From: Athripsodes cinereus
Lineage: Eukaryota > Arthropoda > Insecta > Trichoptera > Leptoceridae
DNA: 64,000 nt
Assembly: GCA_947579605.1 (NCBI GenBank)
Contig: OX388307.1
Span: 18,639,237-18,703,236, forward strand
Direction of reading: 5' to 3'
The stretch's first letter is position 1, and each line of letters begins with the position of its first letter. The notes beneath the pieces were generated by a model. It did no database searches. It saw only the letters and a list, made by a program, of their open reading frames with translations, and was not told the DNA's origin. Positions 32,759 to 45,152 of the stretch are shown one piece after another. The translations under genes were made by a program, and so were the position numbers.

Positions 32759-35700
32759 ACCTCTTTAAATATTAGAATGCAAATTTCAGGTTTGTACTTG
32801 CTCTATGCAACATACTAATTGAAGTAATTAATGCTGACAATAATATTGTAAGTATGTTTGCATCCTTATGTCTTGTAGAATAAATGATATTCCTGCACCC
32901 ACATATTATGTATGCACAAAAAAACGTGATATTTTAAATTATAATAAGGCACTACTTTTAATTTGTGATATTTATTCAAATATGAACATTATAATTCGAA
33001 TAGTGAAATATTAGTATGCTGAATAAATGAATAATGTTGCCAGAAAAATTATTTTTGTATATTATTCTGTTTTAATGCTTTGTTTCCCCACGAATTTCTT
33101 TATATTCGTTAATAGTAGCGTGCTATTATAACTGAGAATCGCAAGCTTTGCAAAAAAAAAACTTTTAGGAAAGATGATTTTGTTTTATTTTATCTCTGAG
33201 GGTCGCTTTTGTTATTATGAAATGATATTTTTTCCTATTGTATATAAAAATCTTAAAGAGCGATTATACGTCATATTATATTTAGCAAACTTGTTTTCGT
33301 ATTTCATATAATACGATTTATTAGGTTATGTTAGAACAGAATGTTGAAACTTCATAAAATAAAGATAACGAGTAGTTATAATGATTAAATTGATTCACAC
33401 ACGTATAATAAGGCGTGTTTCTTCTCAAAAAATAATTATGTTTAAATATTATAATGTAGAAGTAAAAAATACAAATAAAAATAACTTATCCACCCCTTTA
33501 CGACGTATTCGTTGCGGAGAAGGTAGGCTGAATGAAGGGGACGTCAATAAACCTGCCTATGCACACTTCTTTCAATCTTCTACCAACTCTTCTTTAAGAA
33601 AAGTAGAATTTCTTTTCATCATCCAATCACTCTATATGTGCAAGCCATTTTAAGTTATTCATTCACATTCTACCTATTACACTCGTCTCACATCTACATA
33701 CCTACTCATAACATGAATTTGAGTTTTGCGATTAAAAATGCAAAATATAATATTCATATATGTATAAATAATATCTATAAAATAAATCTAGGCTGTAAAA
33801 TTCACTCATTCATGTGTTTTTTCTTGATGCATAATTATTTGGATTCATTATTTCTTCAGGTCTGTTGCTTTGGGACAAAGTGAAGAGCTTGTATTATGTA
33901 TGTTAGTCTTTTGTTCGATGTGCAAGCGGAGTAATTAATTATTCACGTGTACGTAACATCGACGCGACACTATATCATTCGATATATTATGTAGGTAAGT
34001 AGGAAGCTTTATAGAAATTATTTTGTATTTAAGTATAGGTTGTGTGGTGCACTGAACGCGATGTTTACACAAAGTTTCAATTCAAATACTCTTCATACGT
34101 GCTAACAACATCTTTTATATAAATTTAAAGTACATTCAACATATACTAAAGTACATTCTACCTTTAAAACACTGTTGTACTATATATAGTTTAGTGCACA
34201 TCCATACTATTTACACTAAGAGAATTTAATATTAATACACTCTTAGGTTTAAATGGTCCAAAATAACATAGTTTTTCTATCCACAATATTTTCAATGATT
34301 TAGCATCCTCTTTTATAACAGGTCGTTCATATGACAATAATTCAGAGGAGCTTCAAATTGAAGAGGCTTGTTTCCATTCCGTGCTCCGAAGAGATTGTTA
34401 ATGAGCGAAAAACGAATGTTTAGGTTTCCGTTTACTTATGTTTTCCGTTACTTTTTGTGTATCCATATTGAATGAACACTTTAAACTTTTCCAATACACA
34501 CTTTTTATTTTTGTTTTCGTAGACAATAAAGTTCGTCTCCTTATGAGACATTATCAATACTTTTACTTATTCAACTTTAATTAGGATTGAAGTCAATTTG
34601 TATTGAATCATTTTTACGTCTCTAGGTATAAACTGTTATGAAAAAACGTTTTTTAGTAACTATGATTATTTTGCGCACATCTGCATAGACTTACTGAGTT
34701 CTAGCACACGTCAAGTCCTTTTTTACGAGAAGAATGAATGGGTTACCTAAGATCACCTGCCAGAATTACATTGAGAAGCAATTAATCCATAACTTGATAA
34801 AGCGGCACACTTTCACTAGCGCAGCGCCCTTAGGACAGTGAAATATTGATTGTTAACAAGTTGATTTAGAACTGATAGAATATTTTTTCCTCGACATTAT
34901 CTTCATTGTGCAACCTACATATAGTGTTATTATATTTACACTGGTGCACACTGTTTACAATATACATTGCTCTTTTTATAAACACGTTCAAGATGTACCT
35001 ACTTGTTATATTGTTGTTATAGTGTTTGCCACTCCATGTGGCTTCCTTTTCACTGCTCCAACTAACTACACGCTCTCGTATGCAATTGAAAAGGAAAAGA
35101 AGTACAATCAAAAGAGTTCACCTATATTTTATTTTCACAAGAAAAAATCTGCCAGTGAATTTATAATTTTGCAAGTTTCGATTTTTTCAAAAAAATTATA
35201 GGTATCTGTAAAAATATGCATATACATATATAATATGTATTATTCTCTTTAGTTCAAAATGTCGTTTTTTTCATTAGATAACTAACATATACACACGTAC
35301 ATATGTTTATATTCTCGTACTTATACATAAAGAAATATATATACATTGTGAAATAATTTTATTATTGGCACGTTTTTCTTCATACTCAGTGCACTCAGTA
35401 TGATAATACTATTTATAACAAAATTAAGTCAAATATATATGTACTGCTTATTTAGTCACATTTGTCCTACCAGCATCTGATTTTCTTTAATTTTACGATA
35501 AAAGTGTTTGAGTAGTACATCTTTGAAAATTCGTTTTTTAATATAAGATCAGTATTAGGAGGTAATGTTAATTATGTACAAAGCAATTAAGTTACCTTGG
35601 TACTACACATAGAGATCACAGAGTTAATATTTTTTTTTTTTTATTTTTTCATTCTTAACTGTACATTGATCTTCTTTCTCTTTTCCAAAATAAGTGACGA

Positions 35701-37132
35701 TATTAATTGTCATGCAAATAAATAAGTATGAATCTTGTCGATATCAAAATTCCAATACGTATAAAGTATTTATGTATACGAGTAAATATTTATTAGATAT
35801 CATGTCAATCGCAACCCGCTTTAGGTTAAGAAAATATTGAATGAATTAATATTCTATAAACCGTCTTATTAAAATTTGAAGAGAATATTTAATCGTTAGT
35901 GTTTAAATGTATAAATTAACGAAGTAAGTTGATGGTAGTAGTAGTAGGAGTATTAACCTTTTCCACAAGTTTATTTTGATATCGTTACATTGGATAATTT
36001 GTCCCTTTCAGAAATATTCATTTCGGATGTTATCATCAAATCCCTTAATGAAATTAATTAATTCACTGCCGTCCTTATCAAGTCTTTGATGCCATGAAAA
36101 GGGAAATAAACCTAAATAACATAGTTCGTTGTTAATATTTTACTTTTGATTTTGAATTTCATTTTCTCTTTTATATTATGTTAGTGTCCTATTGTCTCCA
36201 GGGAGATATGCCTACCTACTCTGTTATGTTATGTGTGGTCTCTCGCTCTCATAACATTATGTTTCGGGTGTACATTGTTTGAAACATTTGTGATAATCTA
36301 AAAGTTTCCGATTCTAGCGGAAAGCATAACCAAGTAAGTATATTTTGTTGAGACATAATAATTGTTATTAGACAATAATAAATTTCACAATTAGCTTTCA
36401 GTTGGAGCATAATTAGTGTTGTTGTAGTTTTGGGTTTCCCGGTGATATTATTTATGTGTACATTTCTAATTGATTTATTATTCAGTCTGTCGAATATTAT
36501 ATTACGAATGATAAAATAAACACGAAGATAAATGTGGAAATTTAATATCAAAACTTCCAACAACTGAGTTGATCGAGGTAAGTATTTTTCTTTAGGGGAT
36601 GAATTGTCAATTCCAATGTTTGAATTTCTTGACTTGATCTCAAATATTGAATTTGTTTCTACGTAGGTAGATAATTATTTATTTATAACAAGTTATGTAT
36701 ACTTACTGTCTTAACCAAATCGACGTACGTAGATTACCATATATATTCACAAGTGTATTTATCCCACGCTGCATTTTAACATTTACTTATTTCAACTTTT
36801 TTACATTTTTAACTGTCACAGGATAGTTTTAAATGTTTTGTTATAACTAATCATAAAGCATATGTTTGTTTCATGAAACAAGTTATGAGTTCAGTTAAGC
36901 TCCGATCCTTTGTATTTTTTGTTATGTGTATTTTGTTTTAATATGAGGTGCTTAGATGACAGTAGTGATAATCTCGACACTGCATATCATCACATTTTTT
37001 GTTGATTTTGTTACGTAAATTATGTGCAAAAAGAATAAAAATAAATATTTAATGCAACAGAAGCTTTCTTTAAGTTTGTATTATTTTTTAAAACATTATA
37101 TTATTAATTTATGTATGTGCCTACGTGCCTGC
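32759..37132. other. A+T-rich spacer, no gene supported
   Basis: 33490-33600 is a less AT-rich patch inside a 90-codon frame (33381-33653) with no recognisable domain. Overlapping opposite frames at 34866-35111 and 34908-35201 cannot both be real, and neither is recognised. A poly-T/A stretch lies at 35628-35647. A strong donor-like GAG|GTAAGTATT lies near 36577, without a matching open exon. Confidence 0.4.
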
Positions 37133-37490
37133 ATGGCCCCAGAATATATCATGTAACTCTGTGGTAGACAGGCGTTAAGTCATAGACAGACAACACTTAG
37201 GTCTTGTCAAGATATAACAACTAAATTGGAGGTGACCAGTACTGTATCGAAACCAGTGTATGTGGAGCGTGCTTTTGCAATATCTGCACCTGTATTCTGG
37301 AACAGGCTTCCACAAACGATAAGAGAAACGCAGGACATATCTCGTTTCAAGAACCAACTGAAAACTTATCTATTCAAGAAATCTCACGGAATAATTTAGG
37401 CACATACTTAGTTAGCAAAGAACGCCCTTGAGGTGGATTTTTTTTCACAAAACGGCGCTTTACAAATCATCCAAATAATAATAATAATCC
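37133..37490 (+). mobile_element. CR1-like LINE 3' end
   Basis: In-frame from MAPEYIM (one TAA) through ALSHRQTTLRSC, YVERAFAISAPVFWNRLPQT and ISRFKNQLKTYLFKK to a stop at 37397-37399. This order equals APSYISELC...RQSTLRSG...AGPSMWNDLPEQ...LFKSRLKTHLF in the 4.4-kb element. The 3' motif GCCCTTGAGGTGG...CAAAACGGCGC and a (AAT)n tail follow (about 37476-37489). Dead copy. Confidence 0.75.
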
Positions 37491-38135
37491 TTCCTTTCAT
37501 TTTTCTCTTGTATTTTCATATTTCATTCTAATGTCAATATTTATTGAAGAAAGTTATTATGTAAGTAACTATTGAATGTTTTGAAGGAGTGGAGAATTCT
37601 TATCTTTTACCTGCGTCAACATTTAATTTTCTTTACTTTTGCAGTAAATTAAGTTATGTCGTTATTTACATCTCTTTATATTGAAGAGTTACAAAGAAAA
37701 AGTAATTTAAAGTTTGACGTATATAAACATCTGGGTGAGTAAGCATAGACATAATAGGTATTATTTAAATTGCTAAGAAATGTTGAATATAAAAATTGTT
37801 TTTTCAGCAACATTCCCATCTCTGTCGACTTATTTAAGTAGATAATTTACTTGAATTTTCTAAGTTCGCCTCAAAAAGTTTTGAATAGAAGAAGAATCAC
37901 AAAATTAAGAATGAAAGTAGGGGCGCAAAATAAAAATTTAATAGACTTACGGATCAGAATCATATTTCGTTCATTTATTGGCGCTTAAGAAGAGAATTTC
38001 ACAAATTTCCGAGTTTTTGAAAAGTTGGACATCATTCGAAAAGATTTGAAATTAAATCGGAAGTGAAGAAAAACTTATTAATCTTTTCTGAGTTTAGGAT
38101 ATAGATACCTACATAAATGTCTGTGTATGTATATG
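37491..38135. other. A+T-rich spacer, no gene seen
   Basis: No recognisable feature. Confidence 0.5.
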
Positions 38136-38209
38136 ATATATATATATATATATATATATATTACGATAGATATGGCTCAATCGCAATATATATATATATA
38201 TATATATAT
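38136..38209. repeat. paired (TA)n microsatellites
   Basis: TA arrays at 38136-38161 and 38185-38209 are separated by ~23 bp of unique sequence. They abut the 3' end of the SINE copy that starts at 38213, so the right array may be its tail. Confidence 0.85.
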
Positions 38210-38210
38210 C

Positions 38211-38430
38211 ACTTGCGGGGTAGATGAGACAATTAGGTGTTCTGACGTTTACGAAGCGACTTAGGCTAGCTTAAGCTTTTAATACCATGGCATCGTTCAC
38301 CTATTCCACCTATCTTTTTCATGCTTCTCTCATATCAATACTTTCAGGGCGGGTGACTGCACTCATCGCTGTATAGCCACTTCATTCAGTCAACCGCACC
38401 TACAAGGAATCGAACCCAGCACCTCCGTTT
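38211..38430 (-). mobile_element. tRNA-headed SINE (family A), best head
   Basis: On the minus strand the 5' part contains GTGCTGGGTTCGATTCCTTG (38402-38421), an exact polymerase III B box (GGTTCGATTCC) in a tRNA T-arm-like context. The middle (TCACCCGCCCTGA, CTCATCGC inverted) aligns with other family copies around their TTCAGG...CATCGC block. The 3' end is ATCTACCCCGCAAGTGATATA, matching the RTE-like tail. An A box was not located with certainty, and the head may be truncated. Confidence 0.6.
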
Positions 38431-39480
38431 GAAATTAGCTATTCAAATATATAAATATGAATGTTAATAATAAATGTTATCATCAATACATAATTAATTG
38501 TTGTGTTGTAGTGCTCCATAATATACGACTTGTATGTTTACATTTTACGACTACTTTTGACAATTTACAAATTGTTTGTGTAAATTCACCCTGAGAATGT
38601 CAAATACCAGTAAAATTATTATGCGTACCAATAGATTCAGACTAGGTGATGATAATAGTAGGTAACTACACTTTTTATAATATGTAAAATATTTTATTTT
38701 TATTTTGTTCGCTGTTTAATTAATGATAATGGTCAAGTTGTTGAGTATTCAGGAAGTGGGTTATTTTAAACAATTAAGAATTACAATAAAAGTTTGTTTG
38801 GAAGATTTACAAATATTTCCTAAAGTTTGGATTGGTTGAGTGTTTGGTGTGGCGCGGCATTACAATGGAAAAGCGCCCAGAGGCATTATAGGAACATCAA
38901 GAAATAAGACCGTCCCAACAGACTGCTGTATTAACCAGTGCTCGCATAACGTTAAACTTCTCCGTAGCCCGCGGGACAACATGATCGAGTGACACTTTTT
39001 GATGAAAATATTTAGAGATGAGAAATTTTAATGTATTCCGAGTGATGCTCACGAATAATAAACACGATTACTACATTGCTTTTTTTATTCATACTCAGCT
39101 TTGACGTTGGAAAATTGTTGGTACATGCAAACCACATAATGCGTAATAATTTCTTTAATATTTTCTTCACAAAACAGTCCGAGTAGGTAGATAGGTAGTT
39201 TCTGTTTTCATTAACACATAACAGCGTAGCGTAGAATCATCATCATGATGGTATTATTCTTTTCATTTACAACATTTTAACATTGCACATTTACAATTCT
39301 ATTCTTCTTCGACTTAATAATAGTTTGCGAAACAAGTGTCCACTTTGCAAGCGTAGAATATTAAAGAAAATAATATGAATACTAACATAATGTAGGTAGA
39401 TACTTTCAAGTGATATTGTTTATACACAATTTGAGTTGATTGTATTAGATTAGTAATATACAAGTATATTACATTAGTAT
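38431..39480. other. spacer with one G+C-rich island
   Basis: 38850-39000 is G+C-rich (GTGTGGCGCGGCATTAC, CGTAGCCCGCGGGAC). It gives a short WCGAALQWKSAQRHYR reading before stops, which could be a decayed LINE fragment. It is not assignable. Confidence 0.35.
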
Positions 39481-39765
39481 GAACATGTCACGAATGATGC
39501 CGTTCGCCGATGCACCCAGCAGAGATCTGTAATCTCCGTGATGCAGGAGAAACGACGATCCTGGTTGGGTCATGCTCTGAGAACGCCCAATGATAGTTGG
39601 AAAAAAGCACTCTTCTTCTACAAGTATTCCGACGGGCAGGGCATCCCTTTTCCTATAACAATGACATCAGAGCGCTGGAAATGTCGTGGGAAGAATCGCT
39701 CCGAATGGAGGAGGCTGGTTTCTGCCTTGTGCTCTCGAGAGGAACGTTGGAGGCGATGATGATAT
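39481..39765 (+). mobile_element. LINE C-terminal fragment
   Basis: Open from 39481 to TGA 39757-39759. The reading is VTNDAVRRCTQQRSVISVMQ, then EKRRSWLGHALRTP, later EWRRLVSALCSREER. This is the RR..WxGHxLRMP ... WRxLVxALCS C-terminal segment of many non-LTR retrotransposons. The central ~35 residues are unusual for the family. No TSD or tail repeat is apparent. Dead fragment. Confidence 0.7.
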
Positions 39766-42700
39766 TACATTAGTTGGATTTTGTAGTGATAATCTTTTTC
39801 ATGTTTATTACAATTTAATAACACTAGCACACACAAAATAAGTACCTCTTAAAACTTTTGTAACAAGGCGAATAAAACATTTATATGTGCGGATTTTTTT
39901 TATTTTATCTACTTGTTTTATTTATCATGGGTATTTCGTATTCAGTTTCGTTTACATTAATTATGTTTTCTGTTTATACAAACATATTAAAAGCGTATTA
40001 TATTTGTATTCTTTACTTTTTGTTGAGTATATTGTTTTTTCATAATAGATTATTGTTTCAGTATTTATAATATTATTAATTTGTTTCTTCATTATGATAA
40101 GGAAAAACTTATATATATAAATGAGAATTATCAATGCCAATTACATTATTGAGATTATCTTAGTTGAAGATTAATTCCAAAAATTTACCATAATAACAGT
40201 ATTTCTTTAAGATAACATATTTAGATAATACTGTCACTAACGCCTTATATTTATTCGATCACGTAATTTGATAAGGGAGTGGGTTGAAATTGTATTAGGT
40301 AAGCAAATAAATAATTATATGAATTAATGATAATTGTTCGAGGATCTGCGCGTTCACATTGTGAGAAAGCATTTTTAAGAATTTAGGAAATTCAGTGTTC
40401 TTATCTTGTAACATTTTAAAATTCTTAAATAATTACATACTTATTTTTTGTTTTTTAGGAATTTATATGTAAGGGGGTTATACATTGCATGGTGAATAAA
40501 ATATCTTCAGTTTCTAAGAACGTTCCGATATGGAATTATTCGAGTATATATCTTTTTTTAAACAAATTTCCGATGTCAGAAAAAGGCTCGGAAATGCGAT
40601 AAGTTAATTATTTTTAATTAACTCATGCCTTCCAAGTATCCATAATACATATTTATTTGTTCAGTGAACGAGTTCAGAGAACAAGAAAGTATCTGTGATT
40701 TCAAAGGAATTTAATATTAGTTCCGAATTTTGACAACAAATAATTTCGTATGCCTAAAATGTAGTATAATCAGCTATGGTTTAAAGTTCACCTGATGACG
40801 AATGATTTTCCATTACTTTGAATCTTACGCGTATAACACGGGCTCTTGAAACAACACTTTTCTATTGTATTTTCATCAAAGTGAACAAAGGTAAATAGAA
40901 ACATTATAACTAATGTTAATTTTTTTCGATTTTTTTAATTCAAAATTTTGTTACCAGATGTACATTTAAAGTTGTAGGTGCGCTATAAGAATAAAGTGAA
41001 TAATGTAATGGGTATTTTAATATTGATCTGAATCAAAGATTAAATGCGACGATATTACATTCAACTGAGAGATTTAGTCTGACAAACAAATTAAATGAAA
41101 ACCGTCGCTTCGTTAGACTATCAAAAGATTTTCCATCAGATAAGAACTTAATGAAACTTTTCAAAGTCCATCGTGAGATTTGTACTAAGAATCATTTCGC
41201 TACTTAAGAAAGATTCAAAGTTTAAGTGTTACGCCCACTTTAGCATTAGTTAATTGAAAATTTTCATTGCTTTTGAAAATATTATATATTTGAATTACGC
41301 GATTATTAATAAAAATTGTGGTGTTACACTGAACAAAAAATTATTCAGCGACGAAACGTGAACAAATGAAGCATCAACATATTCTCGAAACCCTATCTTT
41401 CGGAATAATGTCTGTATTTCAATTTATTTTACATTGAAAAAGATCAAGACTGTTCAACATAATGTTATTGCCTGTAAAAAAATAAAATCTAATCGTTTGA
41501 CTTGGATATTTTTTTCTTTTATTTCAATGTCGCATCTGAGATGTATAACATTTTCGATCATTATTTTTTTTATTTTCATGTAGATAAAGTAAAATTTCGT
41601 TTCTACTTTGAAATTATATAAAATAAGCCCACTAATAAAACATAGGGAGGTAAGTATCGTTTGGGTTTCGTTTTTCTTCTAACTCTTGTGGGAATTCATT
41701 AATTTATTATTATTGCTTTTTATCCTTATTATAAAAACAAATCAAAAAAGAATGCGTCATCTAAAATTTCGCATGAGTTTTGAACCATTTGATTTATTAG
41801 CTTGTGAAAAGATCAAATATACATAATATGAATTTAAATCATAATAAATTAACTAGTACTTTACCTTTCCACGAGGTAATTATAACTTATCTTTTTTTCC
41901 TATAAAATCTCTTTATCTACATACCTATATGTATTTTATATCATTTAACGGAAGTATTTTGTGAGCCTTGTTGTTAGTTTGATAACATTTCTAATAATTT
42001 AACAACTAATTCACTTCACAGCACTTCAGCTTTAAACCTTTTTCCTTTATAGATATAACTAGAGTGAATATTATTTCTAGCAAGCATATTATATTTTTTA
42101 TGAAATACCAGGTGCTAATTGTCTGGTATGTCAAAGTTATTACATTATTTTTCTGTCAAGCGGACAATCCTGTATTTAAAAATAATATGGAAACAAAATT
42201 TAACATATTTTATGACAATTCGCATAATATGAAATACCTACATTAGTGGCATTACAATATTTATTTTATTTATATTCTCTACCATACATTGGTTATAACA
42301 TCAATCATTACAAAGTATCACAAAATTATCAGTTATGCAATTTAATTAATATTATGTTTCCACTTTATTTTCTGTAAATATTTTTAATATCTATGCGAAA
42401 AAAAAGATATCTCAGAAGTTGTACACTGGTCACAAATCGTCCCACAAAGGACGGGATGCCGTAATCTTATAAATAATAAGTTGTATACTCCTATTTATTC
42501 GCACATTAAAACCAAACAAAGGATCATGCACACATTATTTATTTTATAAAAAAAAAAAACACATTATATGTGTTATTAGGTAGGTAGTAGGTAGGTATAT
42601 AACATTTGTATGAATAAGGATTCATACGCAATAATCCACGTATCTAATTTATTATTATGGTCAATTGTTTGAGAGATACCAAAAGCTACTCGACATTTAC

Positions 42701-43810
42701 CCTGTGATTGAATCTGAAATAATGGATGGCTGGATATTGGATTCAGCTAGTACGGAAGGTATTAGTTTAATGCTTTAATCAATTGTCTAAATTGGGGGAA
42801 CAATATGATCACTCACCTGTCCTTTACAGAGAATTATTCAATTCGCTTTCATAACACCCTTTAATATTATTACTATAATAAAAGATCCGGAAACGAATTA
42901 TGATTTTTTGACTCACAATAGCTTATTAGAATATTGTACTTACAAAATCAAATTATATTATACTTTATGCTTATAAATATGCTATAAAATGTTCGTGTCA
43001 GGTTTTGTTAAAATTTTAAACGATCATTGTATTTGAGTATAAAGGATCTTGTGCTAAATGTAAAATCTTGAATCAAAATTAAATCTCCTACAGTCAATTT
43101 AATCATAATAAGGCTCCGAATTGAAAACTTATATTCGTCTTCATAATAAAAAAACATAAATATGCATGTAGTTTTGTGCATCATTAAGCAATAATCTATA
43201 ATTAACTTTGGTAGCGTTGAATTGTTGTTATAAATAGACGTAACTGCATAAACCTTGGCTTATGATTGTGAACATAATTCTTTCATTACGTCATTATTAA
43301 AGAAATGTAAGAAAAAGCATAAATCTTAAAGCAAAAAGTTGGGGAAGACAAAATAATGGATTCATTGTTTGCTCGGGGTAATGCCATTGTGCCTCTTCGA
43401 CACTTCGCTCTTATTTTAGCCTTTGATAGTATTCGTACCGTACGTCGAGCTGTCTTTTAATTATGTACGATAAAACGTTGCAGTGGAAATATAACACCGA
43501 AATATGTCCCATTAGCACTGAAGTGAGGTGAGGTGATGACAGAAACAATGAAGTATTTTGCCGGTATATTCCCGAGTAGCTTTTATGTCTTTAATTACCT
43601 ACATAACATTTTCTTTGTTCGTAACGTTGAAGATACTTCTAAGTATAAGATAATTGTATTGTGTCTGTTATTAGTTTTGAAAACGTAATAAAATATTATT
43701 CCACTGTCTCTGCGGATGTATTCTTTTCAAATAATAATCGTTTTCTTTAGATTTATTTATTGTAAGAATCAATTTCATTAGGTTATTCATCAATTAAATG
43801 TTGTACAATT
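39766..43810. other. A+T-rich spacer, no gene seen
   Basis: Over 4 kb without a recognisable protein, RNA or repeat family. It includes an A-run (42549-42560) and a donor-like GGGAG|GTAAGTATC at 41645-41656 lacking an open exon. Frames at 39885-40070 and 42064-42246 are AT-driven. Confidence 0.5.
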
Positions 43811-43812
43811 TA

Positions 43813-44128
43813 TTACTATACTATACTATACTATACTATACCCTCACGCCGTATCCCAAGTGGGGTAGGCAGAGAGAACGGAACGCCAAACAGATCTATC
43901 TTTACACACTTCCTTCGCTTCCTCCACATTCATACAGTTTCTCATACACGCACGTCGATTCCTCTTACTCAACACGCGGCCGTCCTTGAGAATTTGATCC
44001 ACGTGATCAAGCCACGTGGTTCTCGGACGTCCGCGCTTCCTCACACCCTTTCTTTCAGACAAGTATATCCTCTTTGTCATTCTTACTTCGTTCATTCGTT
44101 CAACGTGTCCAAACCACCTTTTTGCGCT
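43813..44128 (-). mobile_element. 5'-truncated RTE-like LINE, second copy
   Basis: Minus-strand C-terminus with the same motifs as the 32.5-kb copy, ending at a longer (TATAG)n tail (43813-43842, about five units). It extends about 25 bp further 5' than the other copy, adding RWFGHVER before MNEVRMTKR, which confirms that the Met is internal. The 83-residue C-terminus differs from the 32.5-kb copy by about one residue. No convincing TSD was found by eye. Confidence 0.82.
43844..44095 (-). pseudogene. RTE-like LINE C-terminus, copy 2
   Basis: The same 83-residue product as 32481-32732. The only amino-acid difference I see is near the start (NEVRM against NEVKM). Synonymous changes are few, so both copies come from a recently active source. 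No RT domain is present. Confidence 0.78.
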
Positions 44129-44835
44129 AATGTAGACAGTTTCTGTGTTTCAACAGAATATATTTGAGTTTTAAGATTATTTATCTTCACTGTAGATTTA
44201 TATTGTAAGATACTAAATTCATTTGATTTTTCATTTATTAAATTTTAGTTTGCCATGTACCTACTATAGAAATGTATTCAATGTACGTAGTTGGGAGAAA
44301 ACTTACATTTAAAAAGAAGAATTTTAAAGTAAAACAAAAAACAGTAGTCAATTAAATATCTAGAAGATAAAAATTTATGAATGGGTACATAATTATATAA
44401 ATATATCTACTTGTATGTTGGAAAAATTTGTGACAATGTTGTTCATTCATTTTACACATAATCTAATATTGATTGTTATACATATGTATATGAGAAACAC
44501 TCCATGTAAGATATGAGATAAATGAATTCCTTTACTTGTATATTTCGTTACATGTAATATTATAATATTTTTTTCTTGTCTACTTTCATCATACTTCGAT
44601 ACCTACGTAGTTAATTTGTAATTTCTGTACGAAGTTTGAGATGACTCAGGGATTCCGATAACAAATCAAATTTTTCGGGTCACTAGTTTTCATGATTTAT
44701 AATATTGGATACCTTGTAAACGAGTAGAAGATAAGTGGGGAGTGTAATATGAGCGAGAATGTATCACAATGTAATATCTGCACCATCCTACTCAATAAGA
44801 ATTTATACTCACGTTATCGATAACCTATTGGTTAT
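44129..44835. other. A+T-rich spacer, no gene seen
   Basis: No recognisable feature before the palindrome. Confidence 0.5.
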
Positions 44836-45022
44836 AAGATAAAATTGAAAAAACACAGTATGTAGTTAACTTCCAAATGACTTTTATTAACTTCGCGTAC
44901 TAGTATTCGGAGAATCTCTACTCCATCTTCAGGCGATTAGTAAAAAGTACTAGTACGCAAAGTTAATAAAAGTCATTTGGAAGTTAACTACATACTGTGT
45001 TTTTTTTTTTCAATTATATCTT
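44836..45022 (-). mobile_element. large palindromic element with hammerhead-like loop
   Basis: Core arms 44854-44905 and 44948-44999 are reverse complements at 51 of 52 positions; weaker pairing continues through A/T runs to 44836 and 45022. The 42-nt spacer (44906-44947), read on the minus strand, holds CTGAAGA, then a GGAG/CTCC stem, then GAA, directly followed by the arm that would be stem III. This is the order of a hammerhead ribozyme, although the last core base is U instead of A. The flank at 45029-45053 matches that of the 52.0-kb element, so both belong to one family. Confidence 0.7.
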
Positions 45023-45129
45023 GAAATGGACTTCCAACAAGTACCTTCGGTCCATAACGTCAAGATTTTCTATTGATTATATATAATAAATATATATGAC
45101 AATATTTCATTTAACAAATTATTCATTTT

Positions 45130-45152
45130 CAATTCAATTCAATTCAATTCAG
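45130..45152. repeat. (AATTC)n microsatellite
   Basis: About 4.5 units of AATTC. Confidence 0.9.

Noticed and set aside
34866..35201. overlapping frames on both strands
   Set aside because: Neither has coding-like composition; overlap on opposite strands argues for chance.
36249..36563. 104-codon minus-strand frame
   Set aside because: Ile/Asn/Leu-rich; composition explained by AT content; no homology recognised.
36560..36590. first exon ending at consensus donor GAG|GTAAGT
   Set aside because: No frame is open back to an acceptor or start codon; an isolated donor sequence is common by chance.
38402..38421. intact tRNA gene
   Set aside because: Only the B-box/T-arm region is present; no acceptor stem, D arm or anticodon arm can be folded; fits a SINE head.
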